Below, in pieces: positions 55,602-64,000 of a DNA stretch of 64,000 bases. The position numbers were made by a program, and so were the translations under genes. A model generated the notes under the pieces. The model saw only the letters and a program-made list of their open reading frames with translations. It did no database searches and had not been told where the DNA came from. This DNA comes from an uncultured Methanospirillum sp. GTDB lineage: Archaea > Halobacteriota > Methanomicrobia > Methanomicrobiales > Methanospirillaceae. The stretch lies in contig NZ_OY764544.1 in NCBI RefSeq assembly GCF_963668475.1, positions 1,426,001-1,490,000 on the forward strand, read 5' to 3'. Numbering within the stretch: the first letter of the stretch is position 1; every line of letters begins with the position of its first letter.

Positions 55602-56300
55602 TTATATCGCATTATACGGCACAATCTGCCCGGATTCAATCCTGGTTATCCTCTCGCACATGAATTGGAGAACCTCAAGATCATGTGATATAAAAAGATA
55701 TGAAATATTTCTAGCTTTCTTTATTGTTTTGAGGAGATGGAGTATCTGTGCCTGCACCGATAAGTCCAATGCCGATGTCGGTTCATCGAGAATAATTAAT
55801 TCAGGTTTTACGAGCAGAATCCTGGCTAAGGCCAGTCTTTGTGCCTGCCCTCCAGATATCTCATTGGGAAACCGGGAGAGAATTTCGCCATGCAAACCGA
55901 CATCATCCAGGATGGATAAAAATTCTCCCTCTGGTACAACTACTCCGGGTAGCCTGAAAAGAAACTCAAACGAAGACTTCAGGGTTCTGACCGGATTAAA
56001 AGATCCTCCAGGATCCTGAAATAAAACCTGAATTTTCCTCCGGTTATCATGATTGCAATTCCATGTGGCGGTTAAGATATCCTCATCCCTGTACTGTATC
56101 GATCCTGTGTCCGGTTTATCCAAACCTGCCAGTATTCTCCCAAATGTACTCTTCCCACATCCGGACGGACCGGTAAGGCCGACTGTTTCTCCAGGATATA
56201 TTGAGAGTGAACATCCTGATAAAACAATCTTCTTTGATCCTGAATACCTGTGGGAATATGATTTTGTTATATTCAGGGCAGAAATCAGTACTGATGACAT
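55602..56300 (-). CDS. Opp/Nik-type ABC ATPase, second subunit (OppF/NikE-like)
   Basis: The 232 residues have Walker A VGLTGPSGCGKSTFGRIL, VLFQDPGGSFNPVRTL, signature EISGGQAQRLALARILL, Walker B LIILDEPTSALDLS and switch ISHDLEVLQ. It lacks the C-terminal oligopeptide extension of OppF, which favours a NikE-like form. It is last in a five-gene operon and overlaps the preceding ATPase gene by 16 nt. The stop lies 31 nt from the right end of the nested transposon. Confidence 0.85.
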   Translation of the reverse strand: MSSVLISALNITKSYSHRYSGSKKIVLSGCSLSIYPGETVGLTGPSGCGKSTFGRILAGLDKPDTGSIQYRDEDILTATWNCNHDNRRKIQVLFQDPGGSFNPVRTLKSSFEFLFRLPGVVVPEGEFLSILDDVGLHGEILSRFPNEISGGQAQRLALARILLVKPELIILDEPTSALDLSVQAQILHLLKTIKKARNISYLFISHDLEVLQFMCERITRIESGQIVPYNAI

Positions 56301-57229
56301 CTGACCTCACGCCCGTTTTTAAGTGTAAGTACCGGGCATAGATTGTGACACAAATCTGACGCATGTTTACACCGCTGTGCAAACCGACACCCTGATGGAA
56401 GAGATGAAAGAGGCGGTGTATTCCCATCGATGGGGATAAAACCGTTCTGTGGAAGGCTTTTGATTAGTCCGGCTGTATAGGGATGAAGAGGTGAGTATAA
56501 AACTTCCTTTACGGGTCCTTTTTCAACAATCTGTCCTGCATACATTACGATCAGTTCATCTGCCACACGTTCTGCCATTGGTATGTCATGGGTGATGAGG
56601 AGGAGGGATTGCCCCTCATTTTTAATCTCCTGGAGACATGACTCAATGTCAGCAAGCCGATCGCGATCAAGCCCTTTTGTTGGTTCATCTGCAATTACAA
56701 TATCAGGCTTCAATCCCAGTATTACTGCTGTAGCAGCCCGCTGATTCATTCCCCCGGAGTTATGGCACGGGTATTGCATCATGGCGTGATCAGGATCTGA
56801 AAACCCCACTCTCTTCAGGGTTCTCCTAATATGATCCCACCGGTTGTTTGAGTTACAAATATGATGAAAGTCAAGTGGTTCCTTCATCTGTCTTCCAATT
56901 TTGTATATCGGATTGAGTGACCTGTCAGGATTTTGGTACACAATTCCAATCCTCTTTCCCCTGATCTCCTGAAGATGGTGTTCAGGAAGTGTAAGCAGTT
57001 CCAGATCGTCAAATTTTATTGATCCTGATAATTCTGTACTCTCATGAAACAGTTGAAGGATAGCATGGGCAGCAACAGACTTCCCGCAACCAGATTCACC
57101 AATTACCGCTGTACATTCGCCTGCAAACATGGAACATGAGAACTGCGCAAGTGCACAAATAGCCTCTGATTTATTCCTAAATGTCACTGAAAGGTTGCTT
57201 ATTTGCAATACCGGTTTTTTTTGTTTCAT
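56285..57229 (-). CDS. Opp/Nik-type ABC ATPase, first subunit (OppD/NikD-like)
   Basis: The 314 residues have Walker A AVIGESGCGKSVAAHAI, GIVYQNPDRSLNPIYKIGRQM, signature NSGGMNQRAATAVILGL, Walker B IVIADEPTKGLDRD and switch ITHDIPMA. The C-terminal oligopeptide/dipeptide domain includes CRFAQRCKHASDLCHNLCP, whose four Cys bind an iron-sulfur cluster in related proteins. It overlaps the upstream permease gene by 4 nt. Confidence 0.88.
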   Translation of the reverse strand: MKQKKPVLQISNLSVTFRNKSEAICALAQFSCSMFAGECTAVIGESGCGKSVAAHAILQLFHESTELSGSIKFDDLELLTLPEHHLQEIRGKRIGIVYQNPDRSLNPIYKIGRQMKEPLDFHHICNSNNRWDHIRRTLKRVGFSDPDHAMMQYPCHNSGGMNQRAATAVILGLKPDIVIADEPTKGLDRDRLADIESCLQEIKNEGQSLLLITHDIPMAERVADELIVMYAGQIVEKGPVKEVLYSPLHPYTAGLIKSLPQNGFIPIDGNTPPLSSLPSGCRFAQRCKHASDLCHNLCPVLTLKNGREVRCHQY

Positions 57230-58068
57230 TCAAAAGCACTTTCACGCCGGGGTTGTTCGTGTATCATTCCGATTCTGACAAATGAGAGGATTACAAGACT
57301 AATACAGAATGCTGGAGGCAGAACCCACCACCACATCTCCCTGACAAACCCACCATGAGTAAAAGCATCTGATATCATTTTTCCCCAGCTTTCCATTGTC
57401 GGATCTGATAATCCAAGAAAGGAGAGAGATGCTTCAGATATCATTGCTCCGGCAACGATGAGCATACCTTTTGGAAGGATGATCGGGTAAATAACCGGTA
57501 AAATCTCATGTACCATTACCTGGTGGGTTGAGAAACCAAGGCACCGGGCAGACAGAATAAACCCGGATGAACTGATCTGGAGAGTTTTTGCCCTTACCAG
57601 CCTTGCGGTACTCTCCCAGGAGAATAACCCGAGAATCGCAATCAAAATCCAGATGTTTGGTCTGAAAAACGCGGCTATTACGATAATTACCGGAATTTTC
57701 GGAATTATCAACGCAATATCGGTAAGCCCCATCAGAATATCATCAACTTTTCCTTTTACATATCCGGAAATTACTCCGATCCAGATCCCGATCACCAGAG
57801 AAATTCCTCCGGCACAAAAACCGATTATTAAAGAGATCCGTGTCCCATAAACAAGCAGAGAAAAAACATCATGCCCTACATCATCGGTTCCAAGGATATG
57901 ATCAGAGCTTGGGGATAGATATGGCATGAACCGTTTTTCTGAACTATATGGAGCAATCAACTGGGGAAAAAGTGCAGCAAAAATAAATATCAATAAGAAT
58001 AAAGCAGAAATTAAAACTGAAATGTCATAGTTCCCATTCTTATATGATTGAAGTATGCTGCTCATCAA
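57226..58068 (-). CDS. Opp/Nik-type ABC permease (DppC/NikC-like)
   Basis: A 280-residue protein with about six helices and HILGTDDVGHDVFSLLVYGTRISLIIGF near the N-terminus, typical of DppC/NikC, and the EAA-type loop EASLSFLGLSDPTMESWGKMI near the C-terminus. It pairs with the permease at 58065. Overlaps of 4 nt at both ends tie it into the operon. Confidence 0.88.
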   Translation of the reverse strand: MMSSILQSYKNGNYDISVLISALFLLIFIFAALFPQLIAPYSSEKRFMPYLSPSSDHILGTDDVGHDVFSLLVYGTRISLIIGFCAGGISLVIGIWIGVISGYVKGKVDDILMGLTDIALIIPKIPVIIVIAAFFRPNIWILIAILGLFSWESTARLVRAKTLQISSSGFILSARCLGFSTHQVMVHEILPVIYPIILPKGMLIVAGAMISEASLSFLGLSDPTMESWGKMISDAFTHGGFVREMWWWVLPPAFCISLVILSFVRIGMIHEQPRRESAFE

Positions 58069-59030
58069 TCTCCTCGTGCCCTTGGATCATAGATGAAGAT
58101 AAGGATATCAGCGATGATATTCGCAATGATTACCAGAATGGAGATAATCAGGAATGAACTTGTCAGTACCGGATAATCTCTCATTTGAATCGCATCATAA
58201 ATCAGACTCCCCATACCATTTAAAGAGAAAACAATCTCAATGAATAGGGATCCGGAGATAAGAAATCCAAAATCTAGTGCTAATATGGTAATCAACGGGA
58301 GAATTGCATTCCTTCTGACATGCCGAGTAAGAATATCAGAGTTCGGAATCCCCAGAGCCCTGACAAATTGGGGGTAGAGCAGATTTTTTTCTGCAATGGT
58401 TGTTCCTCTCATAATGAGAAGGTTTCTTGATGCATAAAACAGAGTGAGAACGATGACTGGTAATGCAATATGATGAGCAATACTTGTTATCGTAAAGGTA
58501 TCATACAGTCCTTTAAAGGGAAACCATCCCAGGTGATAAACAAAGATCACGAGGAAAAAGAGTCCGAGCAAGTAGGGAGGGGTAGATGAGATGACAAGGG
58601 CAAATCCGGATAAAACTTTTGATCGCAGAGTGTCTGTTCTCCAGCCTGCATTCGATCCAAGTACAATACCAAGAATGCTTCCCAGTATGACTGCAATTCC
58701 AACATAAAGGAGGGTCCATCCCACCCTGCTGATGATAAGATCAAGCACAAATCCATGCATGTGGTACGAGTAACCCAGATCTAATATTGCAAGATGGAAG
58801 CAGTAGTTAAAGAACTGCTCATAAATAGGTCGATCCAGACCATACTGAGTGTGTAAATTAATAATGACCGACTGGGTAAGTACTACGTCATCTCCAACCA
58901 GACTGATAACCGGATCCCCAGGCATCAGCCTTGGAATTAAAAATACAATTAATAATACAGCAATAAATGAGCAAAGATACCTGATGCTTTTTGTCCTTAG
59001 AAATATGCCAAATGAAGAGACTATATTCAT
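58065..59030 (-). CDS. Opp/Nik-type ABC permease (DppB/NikB-like)
   Basis: The 321 residues with six helices contain VFLIPRLMPGDPVISLVGDD, QYGLDRPIYEQFFNYCFH and the EAA loop YPQFVRALGIPNSDILTRHVRRNAILPLITILALDFGFLISGSLFIEIVFSLNGMGSLIYDAI. This is the DppB/NikB family pattern. It lies 17 nt after the binding-protein gene. Confidence 0.9.
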   Translation of the reverse strand: MNIVSSFGIFLRTKSIRYLCSFIAVLLIVFLIPRLMPGDPVISLVGDDVVLTQSVIINLHTQYGLDRPIYEQFFNYCFHLAILDLGYSYHMHGFVLDLIISRVGWTLLYVGIAVILGSILGIVLGSNAGWRTDTLRSKVLSGFALVISSTPPYLLGLFFLVIFVYHLGWFPFKGLYDTFTITSIAHHIALPVIVLTLFYASRNLLIMRGTTIAEKNLLYPQFVRALGIPNSDILTRHVRRNAILPLITILALDFGFLISGSLFIEIVFSLNGMGSLIYDAIQMRDYPVLTSSFLIISILVIIANIIADILIFIYDPRARGD

Positions 59031-59047
59031 ATAAAAAGAGAGTTGGA

Positions 59048-60658
59048 TCAGGCTACCGGTTTTGCTCCGGAAAAGGTAAATTCATTCATAATTCCGAACA
59101 TCGGATTAGAGTACCAGCCTGTGATCGCCTTGTTGTATGGTGTAACATCATTCTTCCAATACAAAGCGATTCCGGGTAAGTTTTCTGCATAATACTGCTG
59201 AACTTCCTTCGCATACTCTGCAATCTTGGTCTGATCTGTAGTACTCAGCAGCTTGTCACAGAGTTCAAGGAATTTCGGATCGCTCACAGTATGGAGTTGA
59301 CCACCTCCAAACATCCTGCTCTCAAAGTATGCAGTTGCCCATCCTGCTTCTTTTATCATTCCAAATGGAGTGGTCCGCGTAAGGGTGATGTCATAGTTGA
59401 ATTTGTCCTTGAGATCGGTCCAGGATTCCTGGTCCACAGAATGAAGTTCAGCCCCTATACCTACTTTCCCAAGGTACTCTTTTACAAGGTCTCCTTCACG
59501 GTTGAACTGATCCCTGATAAGGAAGTCAAGTTTTATGTCTTTTGCGTCTTTTCCTTCAATGATTCCGTTGCCATTCGTATCTTTGTATCCAGCATCGGCG
59601 AGGACCTTCTTGGCATCTTCCACACTATACTGAAGTTGATCCGTTTCAACATAGGCATTCATTGCAGGTGGGATGAATCCTAAGTTGGGGACCTTTCCAT
59701 GGCCAAGAGTTAAAATATCGACCATTTCCTGATAGTTAATTGCCTTGCTTACGGCCTTCCTGAATTCAGGATCAGACATGGGTTCCTTGTTCAGATTGAA
59801 GCCCAGGAACGTCAGACCACTGCTCGGTTTTTCCAGAACATCAAATTTGCCTGTTGACTTAAGTGTTTCAATACCTGAATACGGATACGAGCCTGAATAC
59901 TTCCAGAACGTATCCATTGCCCCGCTTTCTAGTGCCTTTGAAGCTGCATCCTCATTCTTGAACCAGGATACTTCTATTGAGTCATAGTAGGGCTGTTTGC
60001 CTTTCCAGTACGGATTCTTCTTAAAAATCACCTTTGCAGAGTTGAGATCTACATTTTCGATGTAGAACGGCCCAGATCCGACGTACGAACCTTTTGGATC
60101 GGCATATTCTACCGGTTTATCTATAGACTCCCAGATATGTTTTGGAAGTAGATTTCGGCGTGCAAAATCCTGTGCAAGGTTGGTATACGGCTTATTAAGG
60201 GTGAATATTACCTTCTTTCCATTGACCTGACTGTCTTTTATTAAATCCTTGAGCCATACACTTTCAGAAGTTGTTCCATAATACTGTATGGAAAACAGTA
60301 CGTCATCACCGGTGATCGGTTTTCCATCGCTCCAGAATATATCATCTTTAAGTGTAAATGTCCAGACTGTATTGTCAGATGAAACATCATACGAGGATGC
60401 AAGAGCTGGAATAACCTTCCCGTTTTCATCAAATTGAAGAAGAGCTAAATTTGAAGCCTCACTCATTTGTCCAAGATTATAATCACCCATCAGTGACAGT
60501 GATTTTATCTGATCGGTTGTTCCCACCCGTAATACTTTATCCTCCGCCAGTGCCGGAATAGCGCATCCAAATAGGAGGAGGAGTATTAACCCCAGAATAA
60601 CGAGTTTATTATTCACCAGAACCATTGTCATACGCTCAGCTTTAGGGAGCGTAAACAT
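59048..60658 (-). CDS. Opp/Nik-type extracytoplasmic binding protein (NikA/DppA-like)
   Basis: A 536-residue SBP_bac_5 protein. The signal peptide GLILLLLFGCAIPALA-ED could be cleaved at ALA or act as a lipobox at Cys32. Landmarks are WTFTLKDDIFWSDGKPITGDDVLFSI, GSGPFYIENV, PEFRKAVSKAINYQEMVDILTLGHG and ALYWKNDVTPYN. A DTNGNGIIEG loop is a calcium-binding type seen in many archaeal members. The translation start is uncertain (60658, 60631 or 60625). Peptide or nickel complex as ligand cannot be separated by sequence alone; the metal-rich neighbourhood favours nickel. Confidence 0.88.
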   Translation of the reverse strand: MFTLPKAERMTMVLVNNKLVILGLILLLLFGCAIPALAEDKVLRVGTTDQIKSLSLMGDYNLGQMSEASNLALLQFDENGKVIPALASSYDVSSDNTVWTFTLKDDIFWSDGKPITGDDVLFSIQYYGTTSESVWLKDLIKDSQVNGKKVIFTLNKPYTNLAQDFARRNLLPKHIWESIDKPVEYADPKGSYVGSGPFYIENVDLNSAKVIFKKNPYWKGKQPYYDSIEVSWFKNEDAASKALESGAMDTFWKYSGSYPYSGIETLKSTGKFDVLEKPSSGLTFLGFNLNKEPMSDPEFRKAVSKAINYQEMVDILTLGHGKVPNLGFIPPAMNAYVETDQLQYSVEDAKKVLADAGYKDTNGNGIIEGKDAKDIKLDFLIRDQFNREGDLVKEYLGKVGIGAELHSVDQESWTDLKDKFNYDITLTRTTPFGMIKEAGWATAYFESRMFGGGQLHTVSDPKFLELCDKLLSTTDQTKIAEYAKEVQQYYAENLPGIALYWKNDVTPYNKAITGWYSNPMFGIMNEFTFSGAKPVA

Positions 60659-60900
60659 ATATCAATTGCCTTTTTAATTTGATAAAACAGAATATTACAG
60701 ACATAAGTGTCAGCTTTCTTGTATTATTAATAAATCAGTTGTTCATACGTTTGAATTAGTAATTAATGCAATCTAATATTAGAGAAATGATCAAATTATG
60801 CATTAAATAATTTACACCTTATTTATTAACAAATTTAAATAATTTAATATTTTAATATCGTACACCTGTATGTACCCCAGAAAGAGGAGTCAGACTGCAA

Positions 60901-61728
60901 ATGCAATTAAAGGATATACAATGGGAGGCGATGTGGAGAGAGATCTATACCGTTCCTGTATCTCCCGGGCACTCTGATATTTCAGATGTGGAACGATACG
61001 ATCGGATAGCCCCTCTATTTAAAAAATGGATGGAGTATGATGATTATCCAGCTAAATTGTTGGAAAAAATCAGGATAAAACCGGAATGGTCAGTTCTTGA
61101 TATTGGATGTGGAACAGGATCCATTGCAATCCCGGCAGCAAAGACAGCCAGATTCGTGACTGCAATTGACATCTCAACACAGATGTTGAAAATTCTAGAG
61201 TCTGATGCAAAAATTCACCAGATTTCAAACATCAGCCAGAAATGCCTCTCCTGGGATGATGCAGTTGTCGGGACTGATATCCACCCTCATGATGTTGTGA
61301 TCATGTCCCGATCAATTGGCAGAACGATGGATCTCCGTAAAACACTTCAGAAAGTGAACCAGGTTGCAACTCATCTGGCATATATTACAGCATGGGGAGG
61401 AGAAAAAAGAAGAATCAACCAGGGAATTATGGAAGCACTTGGTCAGGAATATTATGATACTCCTGATTATTTGTATATCTTTAATATCCTTGCACAGATG
61501 GGAATCAGTCCAAATGTTGAGCAGATGAGATGCACGAGCAGGGTTGCATACCCTACAATTGATGAGGCTCTTCATATCTACCAGATTCTTCTGCATCTCG
61601 CTCCATCCCAACTCGAAGTTACGCGAGCTTATCTTGAGAATTATCTGGTTAAGCGAGATGACGGATGGTTTGAAATTCCAAATAACAAGCCTCTCTGGAC
61701 CTTAATCTGGTGGGAAAAATCTAACTAA
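60901..61728 (+). CDS. Class I SAM-dependent methyltransferase
   Basis: The 275 residues begin MQLKDIQWEAMWREIYTVPVSPGHSDISDVERYDRIAPLFKKWMEYDDYP, then WSVLDIGCGTGSIAIPAAKTA, VTAIDIS and HPHDVVIMSRSIGRTMDLRKTLQKVNQVATHLAYITAWG. It is a homologue of the protein at 62935 (shared WxxRW/xSPLFxx N-terminus and DL-TAL-K core). The gene is followed 10 nt later by a binding-protein gene, so methyltransferase and uptake are cotranscribed. The substrate is unknown. Confidence 0.85.
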   Translation: MQLKDIQWEAMWREIYTVPVSPGHSDISDVERYDRIAPLFKKWMEYDDYPAKLLEKIRIKPEWSVLDIGCGTGSIAIPAAKTARFVTAIDISTQMLKILESDAKIHQISNISQKCLSWDDAVVGTDIHPHDVVIMSRSIGRTMDLRKTLQKVNQVATHLAYITAWGGEKRRINQGIMEALGQEYYDTPDYLYIFNILAQMGISPNVEQMRCTSRVAYPTIDEALHIYQILLHLAPSQLEVTRAYLENYLVKRDDGWFEIPNNKPLWTLIWWEKSN

Positions 61729-61738
61729 TGGAAAAATT

Positions 61739-62878
61739 ATGGAAAAATTACAGTTATCACTACCATTGAGAATAGGAATTATTCTATGTATTTTTGCTAG
61801 TGCAATATCAGCAATTCCTATAATGATGGCAGATCAGACTGCCGGACAAGCGACCCACACAGTTACCGATATGGCTGGAAGAACCGTAGCGGTGCCAACT
61901 TCGGTAAACAACATTCTGGCATTATACGGGCCTGCGTATGAAAAAATTGTGATCCTGAATGCTGAAGATAAAATTGGGATGTGTGCCGACTTTCATAAGA
62001 CACATGCTTCATGGGCACATGTTATTTATAAACACCTTGATTCATTACCTGCTTTCAGTAACCCAACAACTCCGAATGTTGAGGATGTATTAAAGGAAAA
62101 TCCGGACGTTGTATTCTACTTTGGAAATGACAAAAACACCCAGAAGATGGAGAGTCTTAACATTCCAGTCATCTGCTCCACTGGAAATACAACTAAGCTT
62201 GAATCTCTGAAGGATTCACTCCGATTATATGGAAAAGTATTGGGATCTGAAGCATCAGAGCGTGCCGAGGAGTACTGTACGTACTTTGATGAAAAACTAA
62301 AGAGTGTCCTCTCAAAAACATCTTCAATTACTGATAAGGACAAACCAAAGGTCTATGTCACCAGTGGAATACCCCTTCGCACGAGATCCATAAACTCTGT
62401 GATGGGAGATACTGTTACCAAAGCCGGAGGAGATTACGTGGCTAAGGATATAGTCAATGCAACAGCAACTATCAATCCTGAACAACTTGTTGCCTGGAAT
62501 CCTGACATCATCATCATAGATCATGCTCCGGATCTCCCTGATCCAAGTGCCAGTTCAACATCAAACACCCCAAACGCTCAGGCAGTTAAGGAAGAGTTCA
62601 TGTCAAAGCCTGAGTTCCAGAATATCAACGCTGTCAAGAATAATCAGGTATATATCTGTCCGATGGGTGCTTTCTTCTGGGATGCAGGCCAGCAGGGGAT
62701 CCTTCAGCTTGAATGGATGGCTCATATTTTCCATCCCGAACTCTTCAAGGATCTGGATCTGAATAAAGAAGTAAAAGATTTCTATTCAAAATTCTTCAAT
62801 TATGATCTCTCCGACGACCAGTTGAAGAGAATTATGAATCACGAACTTCCGGAGAATGCAAAAGATTACGGATATTAA
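61739..62878 (+). CDS. BtuF/FecB-type ABC substrate-binding protein
   Basis: A 379-residue secreted protein with a signal peptide ending near MMADQTAG at residue 32. It shows TVTDMAGRTVAVPTSVNNILAL, WNPDIIIIDHAPDL, VYICPMGAFFWDAGQQGILQLEWMAHIFHPELFKDLDL and FFNYDLSDDQLKRIM. An insert DPSASSTSNTPNAQAVKEEF lengthens it. The ATG at 61739 follows TAATGGAAAAATT with no clear ribosome site; coupling to the upstream methyltransferase is likely. Confidence 0.9.
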   Translation: MEKLQLSLPLRIGIILCIFASAISAIPIMMADQTAGQATHTVTDMAGRTVAVPTSVNNILALYGPAYEKIVILNAEDKIGMCADFHKTHASWAHVIYKHLDSLPAFSNPTTPNVEDVLKENPDVVFYFGNDKNTQKMESLNIPVICSTGNTTKLESLKDSLRLYGKVLGSEASERAEEYCTYFDEKLKSVLSKTSSITDKDKPKVYVTSGIPLRTRSINSVMGDTVTKAGGDYVAKDIVNATATINPEQLVAWNPDIIIIDHAPDLPDPSASSTSNTPNAQAVKEEFMSKPEFQNINAVKNNQVYICPMGAFFWDAGQQGILQLEWMAHIFHPELFKDLDLNKEVKDFYSKFFNYDLSDDQLKRIMNHELPENAKDYGY

Positions 62879-62934
62879 CCAAAACTCATTTTTTCGTGCC
62901 ATACAAGAGAGACATTTTTCAAAAAATTCCGGTT

Positions 62935-63777
62935 TTAACATTGGTGGTCTGGCTTTTGCCACCAGATTTTTGCATTTGTTGATCTTCCGGTTATAATAAT
63001 CCCATTATCCTTTGACTTGTTGTTCTTTTGAATAAAACCAATTATGATATCTTTCTTGTTATCATCGATAACACCAAATTTCTTAGAGATGTCATCAACT
63101 GCTTCATCCATGTTCTCATACCGGTATATGTTCTCTGTCTCATAAATGTCAACATCCGGTTTGATCCCCATTTGAAGAAGGATCTGACATATCACATCAG
63201 CCTTTGGCAAGGGAGAATACTCCTTTCCATGAAGATCAGGCCACAATTTGATATAATGGTGCTCAAGAAATGACGACTGAAAAAACCAGAACAGGTATAC
63301 AAATCGTGAGGAAACATCGTTCATTTTTTGCAAGGCTGTTTGCAGATCATTCATCCCCAATGAATGTGAAGCAAGCACCAGATCGTACGTTCCAAATAGA
63401 TCTACCTTGGGATCAATATCCTCCCACCGTTTCTGAATAATTGTAACATTCCCGATATGAGACGTTTCCAGATTACTTTTCAGTACTGTAGCCATATGAC
63501 AGGATGGTTCGATAGCGGTGATATGCTCCACAGCATATGAGAGTGGTATTGTAACAGGCCCAGTTCCGGGCCCGATTTCAAGAACTCGAAATGATTTCTC
63601 GGTTTTGATCTTCAGGATCAAATCCCGTGAGTTTTTTTGGTTTTTTATCGAGTGTGTATTGAAACATTGTACTGATTTATCATCATTCCATCGCTGTGAC
63701 CAGTGGATATTATTAAAAGAGGCCTGGTTTTTGTTTAAACATTCATCCCAAAAATCATTCCACTCTGTCATACCCAT
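62935..63777 (-). CDS. Class I SAM-dependent methyltransferase, paralogue of 60901
   Basis: From the ATG at 63775-63777, preceded by GGATGAG, the protein has 280 residues: MGMTEWNDFWDECLNKNQA, RVLEIGPGTGPVTIPLSYAVEHITAIEPS, TYDLVLASHSLGMNDLQTALQKMNDVSSRFVYLFWFFQSSF. The order and spacing match the protein at 60901. It converges on the binding-protein gene and follows (on the minus strand) the next binding protein at 63867, repeating the binder-plus-methyltransferase pairing. Confidence 0.85.
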   Translation of the reverse strand: MGMTEWNDFWDECLNKNQASFNNIHWSQRWNDDKSVQCFNTHSIKNQKNSRDLILKIKTEKSFRVLEIGPGTGPVTIPLSYAVEHITAIEPSCHMATVLKSNLETSHIGNVTIIQKRWEDIDPKVDLFGTYDLVLASHSLGMNDLQTALQKMNDVSSRFVYLFWFFQSSFLEHHYIKLWPDLHGKEYSPLPKADVICQILLQMGIKPDVDIYETENIYRYENMDEAVDDISKKFGVIDDNKKDIIIGFIQKNNKSKDNGIIITGRSTNAKIWWQKPDHQC

Positions 63778-63866
63778 ATTATACTCATCCAAAGATATCT
63801 ATCAGAAAAAGAGAATGTATTAAAATCATTGATCGTGACAGGCATGTATTACCGAATCCTTACTTT

Positions 63867-64000
63867 TCACCTGCTATGAGTCATGATTGCATTATAATCA
63901 TCATCGGTGAGATCATAGTTGAAGAATTTTTTGTAATATTTTATGACTTCATCTTTGAGAGTCTCACTGCTAATCATATCCGGGTATAACAGGTTAGTCA
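63867..64000 (-). CDS. BtuF/FecB-type binding protein, C-terminal end only (runs off right edge)
   Basis: The minus strand encodes LYPDMISSETLKDEVIKYYKKFFNYDLTDDDYNAIMTHSR and a TGA at 63867-63869. LYPD followed by FFNYDLTDDDYNAIM is the invariant end of the paralogues in this window. The rest lies outside. It makes the tenth genuine member of the family here. Confidence 0.8.
   Translation of the reverse strand, partial: TNLLYPDMISSETLKDEVIKYYKKFFNYDLTDDDYNAIMTHSR

Noticed and set aside
1..64000. CRISPR arrays and tRNA or rRNA genes
   Set aside because: No regularly spaced repeats and no cloverleaf or conserved rRNA segments were noticed on either strand; a tRNA search tool would be needed to exclude a missed tRNA.

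Overview
The window reads as chromosomal DNA of a methanogenic archaeon, most likely of the order Methanomicrobiales and perhaps Methanospirillum-like. The evidence is an MTH865-family protein, a small single-domain siroheme sulfite reductase, a 7TM-sensor histidine kinase, archaeal-type ribosome binding sites (GGTGAT, GAGG), AT-rich TATA-type promoters and 4-nt ATGA gene overlaps. The genus is an inference. No rRNA, tRNA or CRISPR array was seen.

Region by region. 1-5105: a leftward group of methyltransferases headed by a radical SAM protein whose C-terminus resembles the C-terminal lobe of a BtuF/FecB binding protein, then a THEP1-like NTPase, an XdhC-type protein and a DUF364 protein. 5165-8978: acetyltransferase, two drug-efflux type transporters, methyltransferase. 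9463-14263: a binding protein, then two related secreted proteins, one of which has an IS630 element inserted at its 5' end. 14477-17368: sulfite reductase, winged-helix regulator, MTH865, GNAT. 17494-23861: a probable integrated plasmid or virus remnant, with small unknown genes, a PD-(D/E)XK-like protein, a 1011-residue primase-helicase and an origin-like zone of GCGGGAAA repeats around a pure AT stretch. 24051-28427: orphan histidine kinase and molybdenum genes (Mop, RHH regulator, MoeA).

28763-49866 and 55602-64000 are the most unusual part. With the gene at 9463 they hold nine complete BtuF/FecB-type binding proteins, one cut by the right edge and one eroded remnant, but only one matching FecCD-type permease and ATPase. 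Interleaved are a radical SAM enzyme with the CX5CX2C cluster motif of HcgA/HmdB, two HypB-like GTPases with conserved Cys-x2-Cys motifs, two ABC-type ATPases without a membrane partner, a cytoplasmic binding-protein-like polypeptide fused to a DUF1858/ScdA_N-like domain, DUF364 putative heavy-metal chelation proteins, several methyltransferases, a ModA-like protein and a complete Opp/Nik-type nickel or peptide transporter. Overlapping genes tie many of these together. The working hypothesis is a system that captures several metal complexes outside the cell and builds, modifies or dismantles an organometallic cofactor or metallophore inside.

50204-55570 is a nested transposon: an IS630-family element split by an IS701-family element that is itself split by an intact IS21 element. 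The inner boundaries can be read to the base from inverted repeats and target duplications.
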